Source: an uncultured Collinsella sp.
Lineage (GTDB): Bacteria > Actinomycetota > Coriobacteriia > Coriobacteriales > Coriobacteriaceae
Assembly (NCBI GenBank): GCA_902490365.1
Contig: CABUDQ010000003.1
Coordinates: 10,124 to 74,123, forward strand
DNA: 64,000 bases
Reading direction: 5' to 3'
Below the pieces are notes generated by a model. That model made no database searches. It saw only the letters and a list, made by a program, of their open reading frames with translations, and was not told where the DNA came from. This document shows, piece by piece, positions 23,309 through 31,724 of this stretch. Every line of letters begins with the position of its first letter. The first letter of the stretch is position 1. The position numbers and the translations under genes are program-made.

Positions 23309-23893
23309 TTACTCGTCAAGTGTTTCGATGCGGGGCTTGATGATGCCATATCCACCATTCTTACGGTGATACACCACATTGATGAGGCCAGTCGTCGCGT
23401 TCTCGAACACGTAGAAGTCGTGGCCGAGCAGATCGGTCTGCACCAGCGCCTGCTCCTCAGTCATCGGGGTGACATCGATGACTTTCTCGCGGACGAGCAG
23501 GTCGTCCTCCTCCTCGGGCAGCAGCAGGTCGGCCAGATCCTCGACGCGCTCGACCGGCGCGACATCCGCGGCGCTGGCACCGCCCTGGCGGTTGTCCACG
23601 ACCTTGGTCTTGAACTTACGCAGCTGGCGGGTGACCTTATCGGCGGAGAGGTCGATGGCGGCGTACATATCTGCACCGTGCTCGGCAACGCGAATCACCG
23701 AACCGCGGGCGCGAACCGTAACCTCGACGATTGCCGGGTTGGGGTTCGAGGGGTTCTTCTCATAGCGAAGTACAACGTCGACCGTCATGGGCTCGATATC
23801 GAAAACCTTGAGCGCCTCGCCGATCTTCTCATCCACATGCGCACGCAGAGCATCGGTTACCGTCGTCTTGCGTCCAGAAACCTTGATATCCAT
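23309..23893 (-). CDS. hpf: Long-form ribosome hibernation promoting factor
   Basis: A 194-residue long HPF. The N-terminal S30AE domain (MDIKVSGRKTTVTDALRAHVDEKI) binds the 30S decoding region, and the C-terminal domain (KVIDVTPMTEEQALVQTDLLGHDFYVFENATTGLINVVYHRKNGGYGIIKP) dimerises ribosomes into 100S particles in stationary phase. The ATG at 23893 follows GGAG; the longer open frame upstream is not needed. Monocistronic, with a strong terminator. Confidence 0.93.
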   Translation of the reverse strand: MDIKVSGRKTTVTDALRAHVDEKIGEALKVFDIEPMTVDVVLRYEKNPSNPNPAIVEVTVRARGSVIRVAEHGADMYAAIDLSADKVTRQLRKFKTKVVDNRQGGASAADVAPVERVEDLADLLLPEEEDDLLVREKVIDVTPMTEEQALVQTDLLGHDFYVFENATTGLINVVYHRKNGGYGIIKPRIETLDE

Positions 23894-24108
23894 ACGTGGC
23901 TCCAATCTGCCTCGGGGACTTACTGTACTGGCTATGTACCCATTGCCGTGCATTTAATCACGCGGATTCCTAAAGACCCGAATAACGACTGCTTGATACC
24001 GCATACCGAAGTCTCGCACTTTTCTGTGGCAAAGTGCGCTATGGAAGAGCGAGGCGACTTTGGTTTTGCACCTAAAAAATGTCTTTGACCTGCTGGTTTT
24101 ATGGAAAC
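23894..24108. other. Gap upstream of hpf
   Basis: About 215 bases hold the presumed hpf promoter region but no clear box pair. A small hairpin, GCACTTT (24016-24022) with AAAGTGC (24031-24037), is the only structure seen. No gene is supported. Confidence 0.4.
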
Positions 24109-24143
24109 GAAAAAGCCGGGCTCCCCTGTTGGGAGAGCCCGGC
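24109..24143 (-). terminator. Terminator of the solute-binding protein gene
   Basis: On the minus strand the stem GCCGGGCTCTCCC pairs with GGGGAGCCCGGC and runs into TTTTTCG. Confidence 0.88.
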
Positions 24144-24209
24144 GATGCGTGTTGAAACCGTGAAGAGGCGTCCCTCCTAGCGCATAGGAGACGCCACCCC
24201 TAGCAATAA

Positions 24210-25202
24210 CTAGCTATTGAGCTTGTTAATGTCGTCGTCGGTGATAGTGCCCTCCTGGCTGGACGATTTATCCTCGGAGGATGCACCATCGCTGCTCGAA
24301 TCGGAGGATGCGGACTCGCTGGATCCGGTGTCGGTCGGCTGCACGTCGGCGCCCGAGACCGTCTTGGTGGTGAGGTCATAGGGCATCGTGCCGTACCAGA
24401 CGGAGTGGACCGCCTCGAGCGTACCGTCGACCGTGATGCCGTCGAGGGCATCGCTCACGGCACGGCACAGTTCGTCATTGGACGAGAGGCCCGCAACACC
24501 AAGCGTCGAGGGCGCCTCGAGCGCACCGACATAGGAGATCTCGCTCATCAGGCGTGCAAGGTAGCCGCCGGCCGTGGAGTCGCAGATCACATAGTCGACC
24601 TCGCCGGACTCGAGCGCCTCAAAGCACTCGTTGATGTTGGGGTAGGTCTTTTGGTTGGCGGTGATGCTCTGCTTAGCAAGCGCCTCCTGCGAGGCCGAGG
24701 ACATCTGGACACCCAGAGTAGACGTGTTAAGGGTATCGGTGGAAACGTTTAGCGACCCACCATCGCTGGTTCTACCGAACACGGAAGCGGCATCGTACAG
24801 GCAGGTGCCGAGCGAGCTAACGTCCCCGTCCGTGGAGTTGATCTCGCCGATAAAGATATCAGCCTTTTTGTCGCCGAGCGCGGAACCTGCCGAGGACGCA
24901 TCGACAAAGGCGACCTTAAGGCCCATGCGGCTTGCGAGGGCGCGGGCGGCGTCGACCGCATACCCCGTGAGCTCGCCGTCGGTGCCCTGCATGGCCTGCG
25001 GCGCATCGGAAGTATCGAGGGCGACCGTCAGGGTACCGGGGGTGACCAGGGCATCATCCGACACCGTGGGCGTGACGGTCTCGTACTCGATCTGGTCGAT
25101 CGTGGGAGTCGTGAACGTAGACAGCGGGTTGAACGCGCATCCGCTCAGACCCAAAACGGCGATGACCGCTGCGGTCCCAGCACCTAACCGAGCCGCGTGC
25201 AT
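24210..25202 (-). CDS. Family 3 extracellular solute-binding lipoprotein
   Basis: A 330-residue lipoprotein. The signal peptide MHAARLGAGTAAVIAVLGLSGC ends in a lipobox (LSGC), so the mature protein is anchored by Cys22. The body resembles SBP_bac_3 amino-acid receptors: LTVALDTSDAPQAMQG...LTGYAVDAARALASRMGLKVAFVD, then CFEALESGEVDYVICDSTAGGYLARL. The C-terminus is Ser-rich and acidic. No ABC permease or ATPase gene is adjacent. The ATG at 25202 with GAGGGG is preferred; the frame stays open much further upstream. Ligand unknown. Confidence 0.8.
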   Translation of the reverse strand: MHAARLGAGTAAVIAVLGLSGCAFNPLSTFTTPTIDQIEYETVTPTVSDDALVTPGTLTVALDTSDAPQAMQGTDGELTGYAVDAARALASRMGLKVAFVDASSAGSALGDKKADIFIGEINSTDGDVSSLGTCLYDAASVFGRTSDGGSLNVSTDTLNTSTLGVQMSSASQEALAKQSITANQKTYPNINECFEALESGEVDYVICDSTAGGYLARLMSEISYVGALEAPSTLGVAGLSSNDELCRAVSDALDGITVDGTLEAVHSVWYGTMPYDLTTKTVSGADVQPTDTGSSESASSDSSSDGASSEDKSSSQEGTITDDDINKLNS

Positions 25203-25651
25203 CAAGCTGCCCCTCACCATGTCCACTACCCTGCCTTCTGTGTCGTATACGATCCGTGCGATGCGCGGAATATCAGATTGTTCCCACCAGCTGACCTGGT
25301 ATTTGACCCCACACTTGCGCACCGGGGTGTTTGCTCGGGAGGCCGCAGCCACCTTCACGACTGGCCCGCTCGCCCGCGAGGCGGTATTGCCCCAAAGAAA
25401 GTAGAACGGACGGTGCGGCTTACATCTAGGACGCGCCATGATCGCGCCGCGCGCACGCGGTCGCTTACGTGGATCCCTTTGACCGCGTCTGTCTTGGACT
25501 AGGACGGGCATTTCGTCCGTCCGCAACCACAGCCTGGTAGGAACGTAGCGCATTATAGCTAAGTTCAAGCTAAAGTTTAAGGTTAGGGGCGTCATTCGCA
25601 TCGCGAGTACAGATTTCGCAGGTCGGAGTGGGCTATTCGTGCCCCTGTGAA
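25203..25651. other. Long leader region upstream of the lipoprotein gene
   Basis: About 450 bases. On the minus strand it contains paired segments such as CGCGGTC...GACCGCG and GGACG...CGTCC, and an in-frame open stretch joining the lipoprotein ORF (from an ATG at 25439 onward). Neither a second gene nor a known RNA family is recognisable. It may be a structured 5' leader or an N-terminal extension read only by chance. Confidence 0.35.
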
Positions 25652-25700
25652 GCCCGGAGCTCCCCTATGGGGAGCTCCGGGGCACCCTTCCTAGGGTGCT
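25652..25700. repeat. Two adjacent short hairpins
   Basis: A 13-bp perfect stem (CCCGGAGCTCCCC at 25653-25665 with 25669-25681) is followed directly by CACCCT-TCCT-AGGGTG. No T-run follows. They abut the MITE-like element that starts at 25702. Confidence 0.65.
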
Positions 25701-25701
25701 G

Positions 25702-25918
25702 TGGCCAAAAAATGGCAAATATGAGTACTGTCACCAATTTAGTAACAGGCAGTTTTAGCCTCTCGGACAGATTTTGCGCTCAGTGTCGCCAACCTGATGC
25801 TTAGTTATTCTACATTTGTTTATTATCTTCTTACTTTATGACGCCTCCGAGTCCTAAATTCCTTGATTTTGCTGTTACTGATTTAGTGACAGTACTCATA
25901 TTTGCCATATTTTGGCCA
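25702..25918. mobile_element. MITE-like element, copy A (217 bp)
   Basis: Terminal inverted repeats of 33 bp (25702-25734 and 25886-25918) with one mismatch, core GGCAAATATGAGTACTGT. A further ~14 partly paired bases follow inside each arm. The interior is A/T-rich and has no gene. A second copy with the same ends lies at 56783-57012, on the far side of the window. No clear target-site duplication is seen. Confidence 0.8.
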
Positions 25919-25952
25919 GGGCATATGATTAACCCCCTATTTTCGACGTGAA

Positions 25953-27062
25953 TTAGACCGGCTTAAGCCCAAAACACGCCCGCAGCGTATTAAGCAACGC
26001 CTCTTGCTTCTTCCTGCGGGCATCGACACGATTCCGGTACCGCTTTCGCATACGCTGGTGCATGCGCCATGCGAGCGCTTCCATCGCTTCCATGTCACAG
26101 AGCATTTCGTTGTTGACCGTCGCGACCTCGATTCCCATAGTAATCAAGCCCGTGTTGCGCTTTTCATCATGGATACGTCCCCTCCGAGAGGAATGGCCCA
26201 GCTCACCGTTGTATTCCAGGTCAAACCGGGCTGCCTCCTGATATGCATCGCAAACTGCATGGGGCATCCCCGAGATTGCCTGCGCACGGTCATCGAACTC
26301 GATCTTGTAGTCGGTCTTAAAAGGTCCGCAGGCAAACCCGCCATAGGAAAACGGAAGCGAAAACAGGGCGAGCATGATGCACTCCATGGGCGAGAGCAGG
26401 TTTTCCGAAAGATAGGGACACAGACGCAGCAGCTGTTTGGCCACATTCCCCTTGCATGCCGCAAGGTAATCTGCCAGACGATCGGGCATCAGCACCGGCT
26501 CGACTTCAAAGTAGCCCACGTCTGCTGGCTGGTCCTTGTCCTTTGCAAGTTTATTCGTAACAGGCGAGGTGTAGGGAGGCAGATACTTCCCGCGGTCGCT
26601 CAGTGAAATCTTAGAGCACAGCTCCTGGGCCAGGGCAAATGCCTGGATACAGCCAAGTTCGCGCGCAACGGCAAGGCAGAGGGCCTCGGGAGACAAGCTG
26701 TACACCCCCGGTTCCACCTCTAGAATCGAGCCGGCGGGCAACCCGGAACACACGGACCAGCCTACGCTAGGCATGCGGCGGCGCTGCGCCGCAGATCCCA
26801 CCAGCAAGCACAAATCCTCTTGCACCTCGCCGCTTGCGGCTCCAATTCGCACCAAGTCAGGAAGATAGATATCCTCGGTCGAGGGCGACGACGTGCGCAG
26901 CACACGGCGCTCTTCATCGGGATTAAGGTCCTTCCAGCTGATATAGCCCATCTGCCGGCGCTCGGCGCGCATCATGCGCAGCGCTGAAGCGCCTGTTAGG
27001 ATTACGGAAGCCGCTAGCTGTTCGCCTGTCGGCTCGTTGCGCCGCTCAATCTTCACTGCCAC
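25953..27062 (-). CDS. Protein with C-terminal Vsr/DUF559-like endonuclease fold (putative)
   Basis: A 369-residue protein. The middle part (GSILEVEPGVYSLSPEALCLAVARELGCIQAFALAQELCSK) resembles AbiEi-like or DUF559-associated proteins common in Actinobacteria. The C-terminal segment ARFDLEYNGELGH ... IHDEKRNTGLITMGIEVATVN has the D/E...K layout of the restriction-endonuclease-like fold. The last 40 residues are basic. The start is taken as GTG at 27062, since AGGGGTGG lies just before it and the upstream frame overlaps comF. It is 10 bases downstream of comF. Function unknown; a nuclease role is inference. Confidence 0.5.
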   Translation of the reverse strand: MAVKIERRNEPTGEQLAASVILTGASALRMMRAERRQMGYISWKDLNPDEERRVLRTSSPSTEDIYLPDLVRIGAASGEVQEDLCLLVGSAAQRRRMPSVGWSVCSGLPAGSILEVEPGVYSLSPEALCLAVARELGCIQAFALAQELCSKISLSDRGKYLPPYTSPVTNKLAKDKDQPADVGYFEVEPVLMPDRLADYLAACKGNVAKQLLRLCPYLSENLLSPMECIMLALFSLPFSYGGFACGPFKTDYKIEFDDRAQAISGMPHAVCDAYQEAARFDLEYNGELGHSSRRGRIHDEKRNTGLITMGIEVATVNNEMLCDMEAMEALAWRMHQRMRKRYRNRVDARRKKQEALLNTLRACFGLKPV

Positions 27063-27072
27063 AAAACCACCC

Positions 27073-27879
27073 CTACCAAACACGTGCGATAGCAAGGCCA
27101 TCGACTGCCGCAGCGCCGGCACGCTTGAGCTCCGCCGAGGCCGCTGCCATGGTCGCGCCCGTGGTGATAACGTCATCGATAAGCAGTAGACGGCGGCCGC
27201 GCACGTCCTCAACCGTCTCGTACATGCCTTGGGCACGCTCGCGACGCTCCTCACGACCGAGTTCGCGCTGGTCGCCATGCCCGTACTTGACGAGGGCATC
27301 GAGCAGGGGAACGCCCGACAGCTCGCAAAATGGGCGCGCAATGGCCTCCATATGATCAAAGCCACGCCGCCGAAACGCTGCCGCCGTCGCAGGCACAAAC
27401 ACCACCGCATCCGCACCGGACAGCACACCTCCTAAGCGATCGGGCGCTACGACCTGGGCATGCAGGGCGGTGTCGTAGAGCAGCTCCGCCAGATACGGCG
27501 CCAGGCGTCGCTCGCCCGCGTCCTTGTACGCTTTAATGATGCGCGGCAGCGGATGCGCATAGACGGAGCACGCCAGGCAGCGGTCGAGCGCCTCCGCCAT
27601 TGCCGAGGACGTGCCCTCGACCGAACACTCAGTGCACAGCAAATCCCCAAACGGGGCGCCGCATCGGGTGCAGCTATGACGTGGGTCGATGAGCGTGAGC
27701 GCGGCCAGGCAGTCTTGGCAAATAAGCGCACCGGCGCGCTCGCAGCCGGCACATCGTGTTGGCGACAATGCCTCGAGTGCCTCGCGTGCCGCCCGCTCGG
27801 CAAACGGCAGCAATTCGTCCGCAAACGGTAGGGCGCCGGCACCCTGCAGACGGCTCAATTTGTTCAGATGGCTCTTCAA
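27073..27879 (-). CDS. comF: ComF-family phosphoribosyltransferase-like protein
   Basis: A 268-residue ComF protein. Two zinc-finger-like pairs (CAGC at 43-46 with CQDC at 54-57, and CTRC at 70-73 with CTEC at 82-85) precede a phosphoribosyltransferase domain with the PRPP loop LLIDDVITTGAT. ComF (ComFC) proteins take part in DNA uptake during transformation. No ATG fits the N-terminus; a TTG at 27879 lies 8 bases after GGGAGGG. That ribosome site is inside a 12-bp hairpin (27883-27918). It follows ricT by 102 bases. Confidence 0.85.
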   Translation of the reverse strand: MKSHLNKLSRLQGAGALPFADELLPFAERAAREALEALSPTRCAGCERAGALICQDCLAALTLIDPRHSCTRCGAPFGDLLCTECSVEGTSSAMAEALDRCLACSVYAHPLPRIIKAYKDAGERRLAPYLAELLYDTALHAQVVAPDRLGGVLSGADAVVFVPATAAAFRRRGFDHMEAIARPFCELSGVPLLDALVKYGHGDQRELGREERRERAQGMYETVEDVRGRRLLLIDDVITTGATMAAASAELKRAGAAAVDGLAIARVW

Positions 27880-27882
27880 GAC

Positions 27883-27918
27883 ACAACCCTCCCTACATTC
27901 GGTCGCAGGGAGGGTTGT
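27883..27918 (-). promoter_or_regulatory. Hairpin enclosing the comF ribosome-binding site
   Basis: A perfect 12-bp stem (ACAACCCTCCCT with AGGGAGGGTTGT) and 12-base loop. The 3' arm on the minus strand is the Shine-Dalgarno sequence of comF, and the TTG start lies directly after it. It could lock comF translation or act as a U-poor terminator of the upstream transcript. Confidence 0.6.
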
Positions 27919-27981
27919 TGATTCAGCGCTATGGTACCCCGACGCGATTGGGGTAAGGCGGGTTAAATCCGCTCGCGGGCG

Positions 27982-29682
27982 TTATTCGCCGGCGGGCGGT
28001 TGTGGTGCGGCCGAAGACGGGGTCGAGCCCTCGCCACCATCCTGGCGCGGCTTGCGGGAACGGCGACGACGACGGCGCTTTTGACCCTGGTCGGCCGAGC
28101 CCTCGCCACCGCGATCCTCGCGCGGCTCGCGCTCGTCGCGAGCCGCGCCACGCGAAGCCTTGGCAGCCGCTCCCCCGCCATCTCCGGGACGCCGGCGCGT
28201 GACCTTGACCTCGCCATCCGAGACCTGATCGGCCACGGAGGGCACTGAGGGCTTCTGCTGCGCGCCCGAGGAATGGCGACGGCGCGGACGCGGGGCGCGC
28301 TCCTCCTCGCCACGTGACTTGCCGCCCTTGTCGGCAGGCGCATCGGAGGCCGAGGGACCCTTGGAAGCGGCACCAGCCTCGCGAGCAGCTGCAGCGCGGA
28401 AGGCATCCTCGCGCTCCTCGCTCGACAGGTGACGGCGGCGACGGCGCGTGGGGTTCATGCCACCGCCGCGGTTTTGCTGCTGGGGCTGTTGAGCCTCGCG
28501 CTCGCGGGAAACGTTCTTGCCCGCGGCCGCAGCCTCGGTAGCATCACCCGAGCCCGCGCGCTTGCGACGACGACGGCCACCAGCGGCCTCCTCGGCCTCG
28601 GGCGTTGCGGCATTGCCACGGCCCTTTCCGCGGCCACGGCCCTCGCCCTGCCCCTGACCGGCGCGAGCATCGGATTCAGCATCGCGACGACGGCGCTTGG
28701 GCATCGACGTGCCAGCAAGACGGTCGGCGCTCGACAGGCCATCGCCCACGTCGACGCCGTTCTCGCGGTCGAGCTCCATGAGCGCCAGGCGCATCTCGGG
28801 CGACTCGATGCGCTCGAGCACGTCGTGCGTCACGCAGTCGGGGCGGCAGTTGCAGCCCTGCTCGGCGGCCTTCTTTTTGCAGCCCTCCGAGCAGGTCATA
28901 TCGGCCAGGTTGACCTTAAAGACCTTGCCGTTCTCCAGGCGCAGCACCAGCTGCTCACGCGGCGTGTCATATTCCTGAATACACGCCTTGCCGAGCGGCG
29001 TATCGATGAGCGTCTTCTTTTTGGGCGCACGGCTCTTAAAGTCCTTGTACGCTTCGAACTCATAGCGCAGGCAGCACATCAGGCGGCCGCAAACGCCGCT
29101 GATCTTGGACGAGTTGAGCGGCAGGTCCTGCTCTTTTGCCATGCGGATCGAGACGGGCTCAAACTGTCCGCCAAAGCGCGTGCAGCAGAGCTCCTGGCCG
29201 CACTGGGCATAGCCGCCCACCAGGCGAGTCTCGTCGCGCACGCCGATCTGGCGCATGTCGACGCGAATGTGCAGCGTCGAGGACAGATCCTTGACGAGCT
29301 GACGAAAATCGACGCGCTCCTCGGCCGCAAAGTAGAACACGGCCTTCTCGCCGCCAAACAGGTACTCGACGCCGACCGGCTTCATCTCGAGGTCGAGCTC
29401 CTTGACCAGGCGACGGAAATCGACCATGGCCTCGTCGCCTTGGATGGCCAGATCATCGGCAAGCTGCAGGTCGATGTCGCTCGCCACGCGCAGCACGGGC
29501 TTGAGCGGCTGGCCGATCTCGTCCTGCGGCACCTCGAAGGGATCGGCCGTGACCAAGCCGATCTCGGTTCCGCGCTCGGTGGAGCAGATAGCATAATCGG
29601 CCTCGAGGATATCCAGATCCTGCGGGTCGAACCACAGGTCGCGCGAGGCGTAGGTAAACTTAACGGGTACGACTAACGGCAT
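27982..29682 (-). CDS. RicT/YaaT-like PSP1-domain protein with a long Arg-rich tail
   Basis: A 566-residue protein. Residues 1-290 form the PSP1 domain of RicT (YaaT), with the conserved Cys sets CGQELCC (161-167) and CGRLMCC (198-204) that ligate Fe-S in the Ric complex. A further Cys group (264, 268, 277, 279, 283) follows. Residues ~327-566 are low-complexity: Arg, Gly, Ala, Glu and Gln, with RRRR clusters, and look like an RNA-binding disordered tail. In Bacillus, RicT affects mRNA processing by RNase Y. It lies upstream of comF and its start overlaps holB's stop by 10 bases. Confidence 0.88.
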   Translation of the reverse strand: MPLVVPVKFTYASRDLWFDPQDLDILEADYAICSTERGTEIGLVTADPFEVPQDEIGQPLKPVLRVASDIDLQLADDLAIQGDEAMVDFRRLVKELDLEMKPVGVEYLFGGEKAVFYFAAEERVDFRQLVKDLSSTLHIRVDMRQIGVRDETRLVGGYAQCGQELCCTRFGGQFEPVSIRMAKEQDLPLNSSKISGVCGRLMCCLRYEFEAYKDFKSRAPKKKTLIDTPLGKACIQEYDTPREQLVLRLENGKVFKVNLADMTCSEGCKKKAAEQGCNCRPDCVTHDVLERIESPEMRLALMELDRENGVDVGDGLSSADRLAGTSMPKRRRRDAESDARAGQGQGEGRGRGKGRGNAATPEAEEAAGGRRRRKRAGSGDATEAAAAGKNVSREREAQQPQQQNRGGGMNPTRRRRRHLSSEEREDAFRAAAAREAGAASKGPSASDAPADKGGKSRGEEERAPRPRRRHSSGAQQKPSVPSVADQVSDGEVKVTRRRPGDGGGAAAKASRGAARDEREPREDRGGEGSADQGQKRRRRRRSRKPRQDGGEGSTPSSAAPQPPAGE

Positions 29683-30800
29683 TTCAGTGCCTTCCTGATA
29701 TCGAACAGCATGACCTCGATGGCCAGCTGGGGAGTAACGTTTCTGGCGATGTTGCGCTCGGCGGTCGCGACCGCCTCGAGCGCCTGGGTGGCACCCGCAA
29801 CATTGGTCGCGGCGGCAAGCCGACCGATCGTGTCGCGCACGTCCTCGTTCACCACGTCGGCTGCCTCGTCCTGAAGTGTCAGCAGCACGTCGCGCATGAG
29901 CGTCCGCGCGCTCGCCAGCGCTTCCATGATACCCGAACGCTCGCGCGCGTTGAGTTCGCGCTTGTTGCGGTCCTCAAGCTGCTTCAATGCTCCACGCGAC
30001 AGGTAGTCGGCGTTTTGCTCGAGTACCTTTTCCTGCGTGGACTTGACCTCGGCGAGCGGCGCCTTGACGGCGACGATGAGCGACTTGGCGCGACTGAGCA
30101 CGTCGGCCTCGTCGGCGGCAATGAGTGAGTCGATGGCACGGATCATCTGGCGACGGGCGTCCTGGCGCTCGGCGCTCTTGAGGAACTCGATACCACGCGT
30201 GGGGCTTCCCGCCACGGCGACGGCCATGCGGCAGCGCGCGGGATCCTGCCCGGTGGCGCGGCTCACGGCCTGCGCGGCCACGGTGGGAGACACCAGCCGA
30301 AACGGCACACACTGGCAGCGGCTCACGATGGTGGGCAGCATCACGTCTGCCGAGGTACCCAACAGGATGAACATGACGCCCTCGGGCGGCTCCTCGAGCG
30401 TTTTGAGCAGTGCGTTGGCGGTGTTGGCACGCAGTTGCTCGGCACGGTCGATGATGTAGACCTTGGCCTTGGCACGGATGGGCGCCAGCGGCACGTCATC
30501 GAGCAGCTCGCGGGTCTGGGCAATGAGGTAACCCGTGGCGCTCTCGGGCGTGTAATAGTGCACGTCGGGATGCGTATGCCGAGCAACGCGCACGCAGCTG
30601 TCGCATGCGCCGCAGCCGTCCTGCTCGCACAGGAAGGCTTGGGCAAGCGCCCACGCGGCGTCGAGCTTGCCCGCGCCGGGCGCGCCCAAAAACAGGTAGG
30701 CGTGCGATGCGCGACCGCTAGCGACGGCATTGGTCAAAAAGTCGCGCACGCGCTCTTGGGTGTCGAGCTTGGCCAGCAGGCTTGCCTGAGCGGGGGCCAT
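29673..30800 (-). CDS. holB: DNA polymerase III delta' subunit
   Basis: A 375-residue clamp-loader protein. LFLGAPGAGKLDAA (37-50) replaces the usual GKT/S by GK-L, as expected for a delta' subunit that does not hydrolyse ATP. A zinc module with C58, C63, C66 and C69 follows, then KVYIIDRAEQLRANTANALLKTLEEPPEGVMFILLG and the SRC motif (PTIVSRCQ). The ATG overlaps the tmk stop region (TAG-C-ATG). Gene order tmk-holB-ricT is widespread in Gram-positive bacteria, which supports the call. Confidence 0.92.
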   Translation of the reverse strand: MAPAQASLLAKLDTQERVRDFLTNAVASGRASHAYLFLGAPGAGKLDAAWALAQAFLCEQDGCGACDSCVRVARHTHPDVHYYTPESATGYLIAQTRELLDDVPLAPIRAKAKVYIIDRAEQLRANTANALLKTLEEPPEGVMFILLGTSADVMLPTIVSRCQCVPFRLVSPTVAAQAVSRATGQDPARCRMAVAVAGSPTRGIEFLKSAERQDARRQMIRAIDSLIAADEADVLSRAKSLIVAVKAPLAEVKSTQEKVLEQNADYLSRGALKQLEDRNKRELNARERSGIMEALASARTLMRDVLLTLQDEAADVVNEDVRDTIGRLAAATNVAGATQALEAVATAERNIARNVTPQLAIEVMLFDIRKALKCR

Positions 30801-30801
30801 G

Positions 30802-31485
30802 CTACTCGGCCTCCTTGGCAAGCGCGGCGGCAACGGCTTCCTGCGGAATGTCGAGACCATACGCGCGAACCTGCTCGACCGTCTTCTCGAAGACTTCCTC
30901 GACGGTCGCAGTGGCGTCGATGAGCTTTACGCGGTCTGGCTCCTCGGCGGCAATGGCACAAAATCCCTGATAGACACGCTCCTGGAAGGCCATGCCCTTG
31001 GCCTCCATGCGATCGGTCGCACCGCGGGCCGCCATGCGCAGCGCCGCCTGCTCGGGCGTGATGTGGTAGACGAGTGTGAGTGCCGGGTGCGTTCCCGCGA
31101 CGGCCAGGTTGTTGGCGTCGCGCACCATCTGGCGATCGAGGCCATCGGCAAATGCCTGGTAGCAGGTCGTGGAATCGTAGAAGCGATCGCACAGGACCAC
31201 CTTGCCGGCCGCAAGGGCGGGCGCGATGACCTCGTGCACCAGCTGGGCACGCGCCGCCTCGTAGAGCAACAGCTCGCAGGTGTCTCCCATCGCCGTGTTG
31301 GCGGGGTCGAGCAGCAAAGCGCGAATCTTTTCGCTGATGGCGGTGCCGCCCGGCTCGCGCAGGCTCACAACCTGGTAGCCGGCAAGATCGAGCGCGCGGG
31401 CAAGCAGACGCGCCTGCGTGGACTTGCCGGCACCGTCGACGCCCTCGAGCGTGATAAAGCTATGTTGAGCAGGCTCAAAAGCCAT
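30802..31485 (-). CDS. tmk: Thymidylate kinase
   Basis: A 227-residue kinase converting dTMP to dTDP. P-loop GVDGAGKST is at 15-23, the DR(F/Y) motif CDRFYDSTTCYQAF is present, and REPGGTAISEKIRALLLD is the dTMP-binding segment. It heads the tmk-holB-ricT transcript. The region upstream contains a 65-base palindrome. Confidence 0.95.
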   Translation of the reverse strand: MAFEPAQHSFITLEGVDGAGKSTQARLLARALDLAGYQVVSLREPGGTAISEKIRALLLDPANTAMGDTCELLLYEAARAQLVHEVIAPALAAGKVVLCDRFYDSTTCYQAFADGLDRQMVRDANNLAVAGTHPALTLVYHITPEQAALRMAARGATDRMEAKGMAFQERVYQGFCAIAAEEPDRVKLIDATATVEEVFEKTVEQVRAYGLDIPQEAVAAALAKEAE

Positions 31486-31589
31486 GGGCGCAGCCCCTTC
31501 CTACAAGGCGCGTAAATGCAGATATATCAACTAAGCCATGATACCCCAGTGCTCGGCGCGTCCCCAATGGCTAAAGGCGCCTTTCCAAA

Positions 31590-31654
31590 GTTGCGGTGAA
31601 ATAGGGACTGATTGAAGCTCTGAGATCGCCAAACAGTCCCTATTTCACCGCAAC
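31590..31654. repeat. Perfect 21-bp palindrome with GGGAC core
   Basis: Arms at 31590-31610 and 31634-31654 (GCGGTGAAATAGGGACTG and complement) enclose a 23-nt loop. It lies between the divergent tmk and zinc-ribbon genes, after a truncated copy of the GTCCCCAATGRCT repeat (31560-31574). Confidence 0.85.
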
Positions 31655-31679
31655 GTATGATGGGGAATTTTGGATGCTG

Positions 31680-31687
31680 GGTATAAT
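31680..31687 (+). promoter_or_regulatory. -10 promoter of the zinc-ribbon gene
   Basis: A perfect TATAAT at 31682-31687, preceded by GGG rather than a TG pair, lies 38 bases before the ATG. No -35 consensus is visible at 17 bases. Confidence 0.5.
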
Positions 31688-31724
31688 CGTCGTATTGCAT
31701 TGAAATGTGGCGAAAGGAGTGGCA

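Noticed and set aside
25239..25560. RNase P, tmRNA or SRP RNA in the lipoprotein leader
   Set aside because: I looked for the conserved words of these RNAs (for example GAGGAAAGTCC or the SRP GGAAGCAGC loop) and found none.
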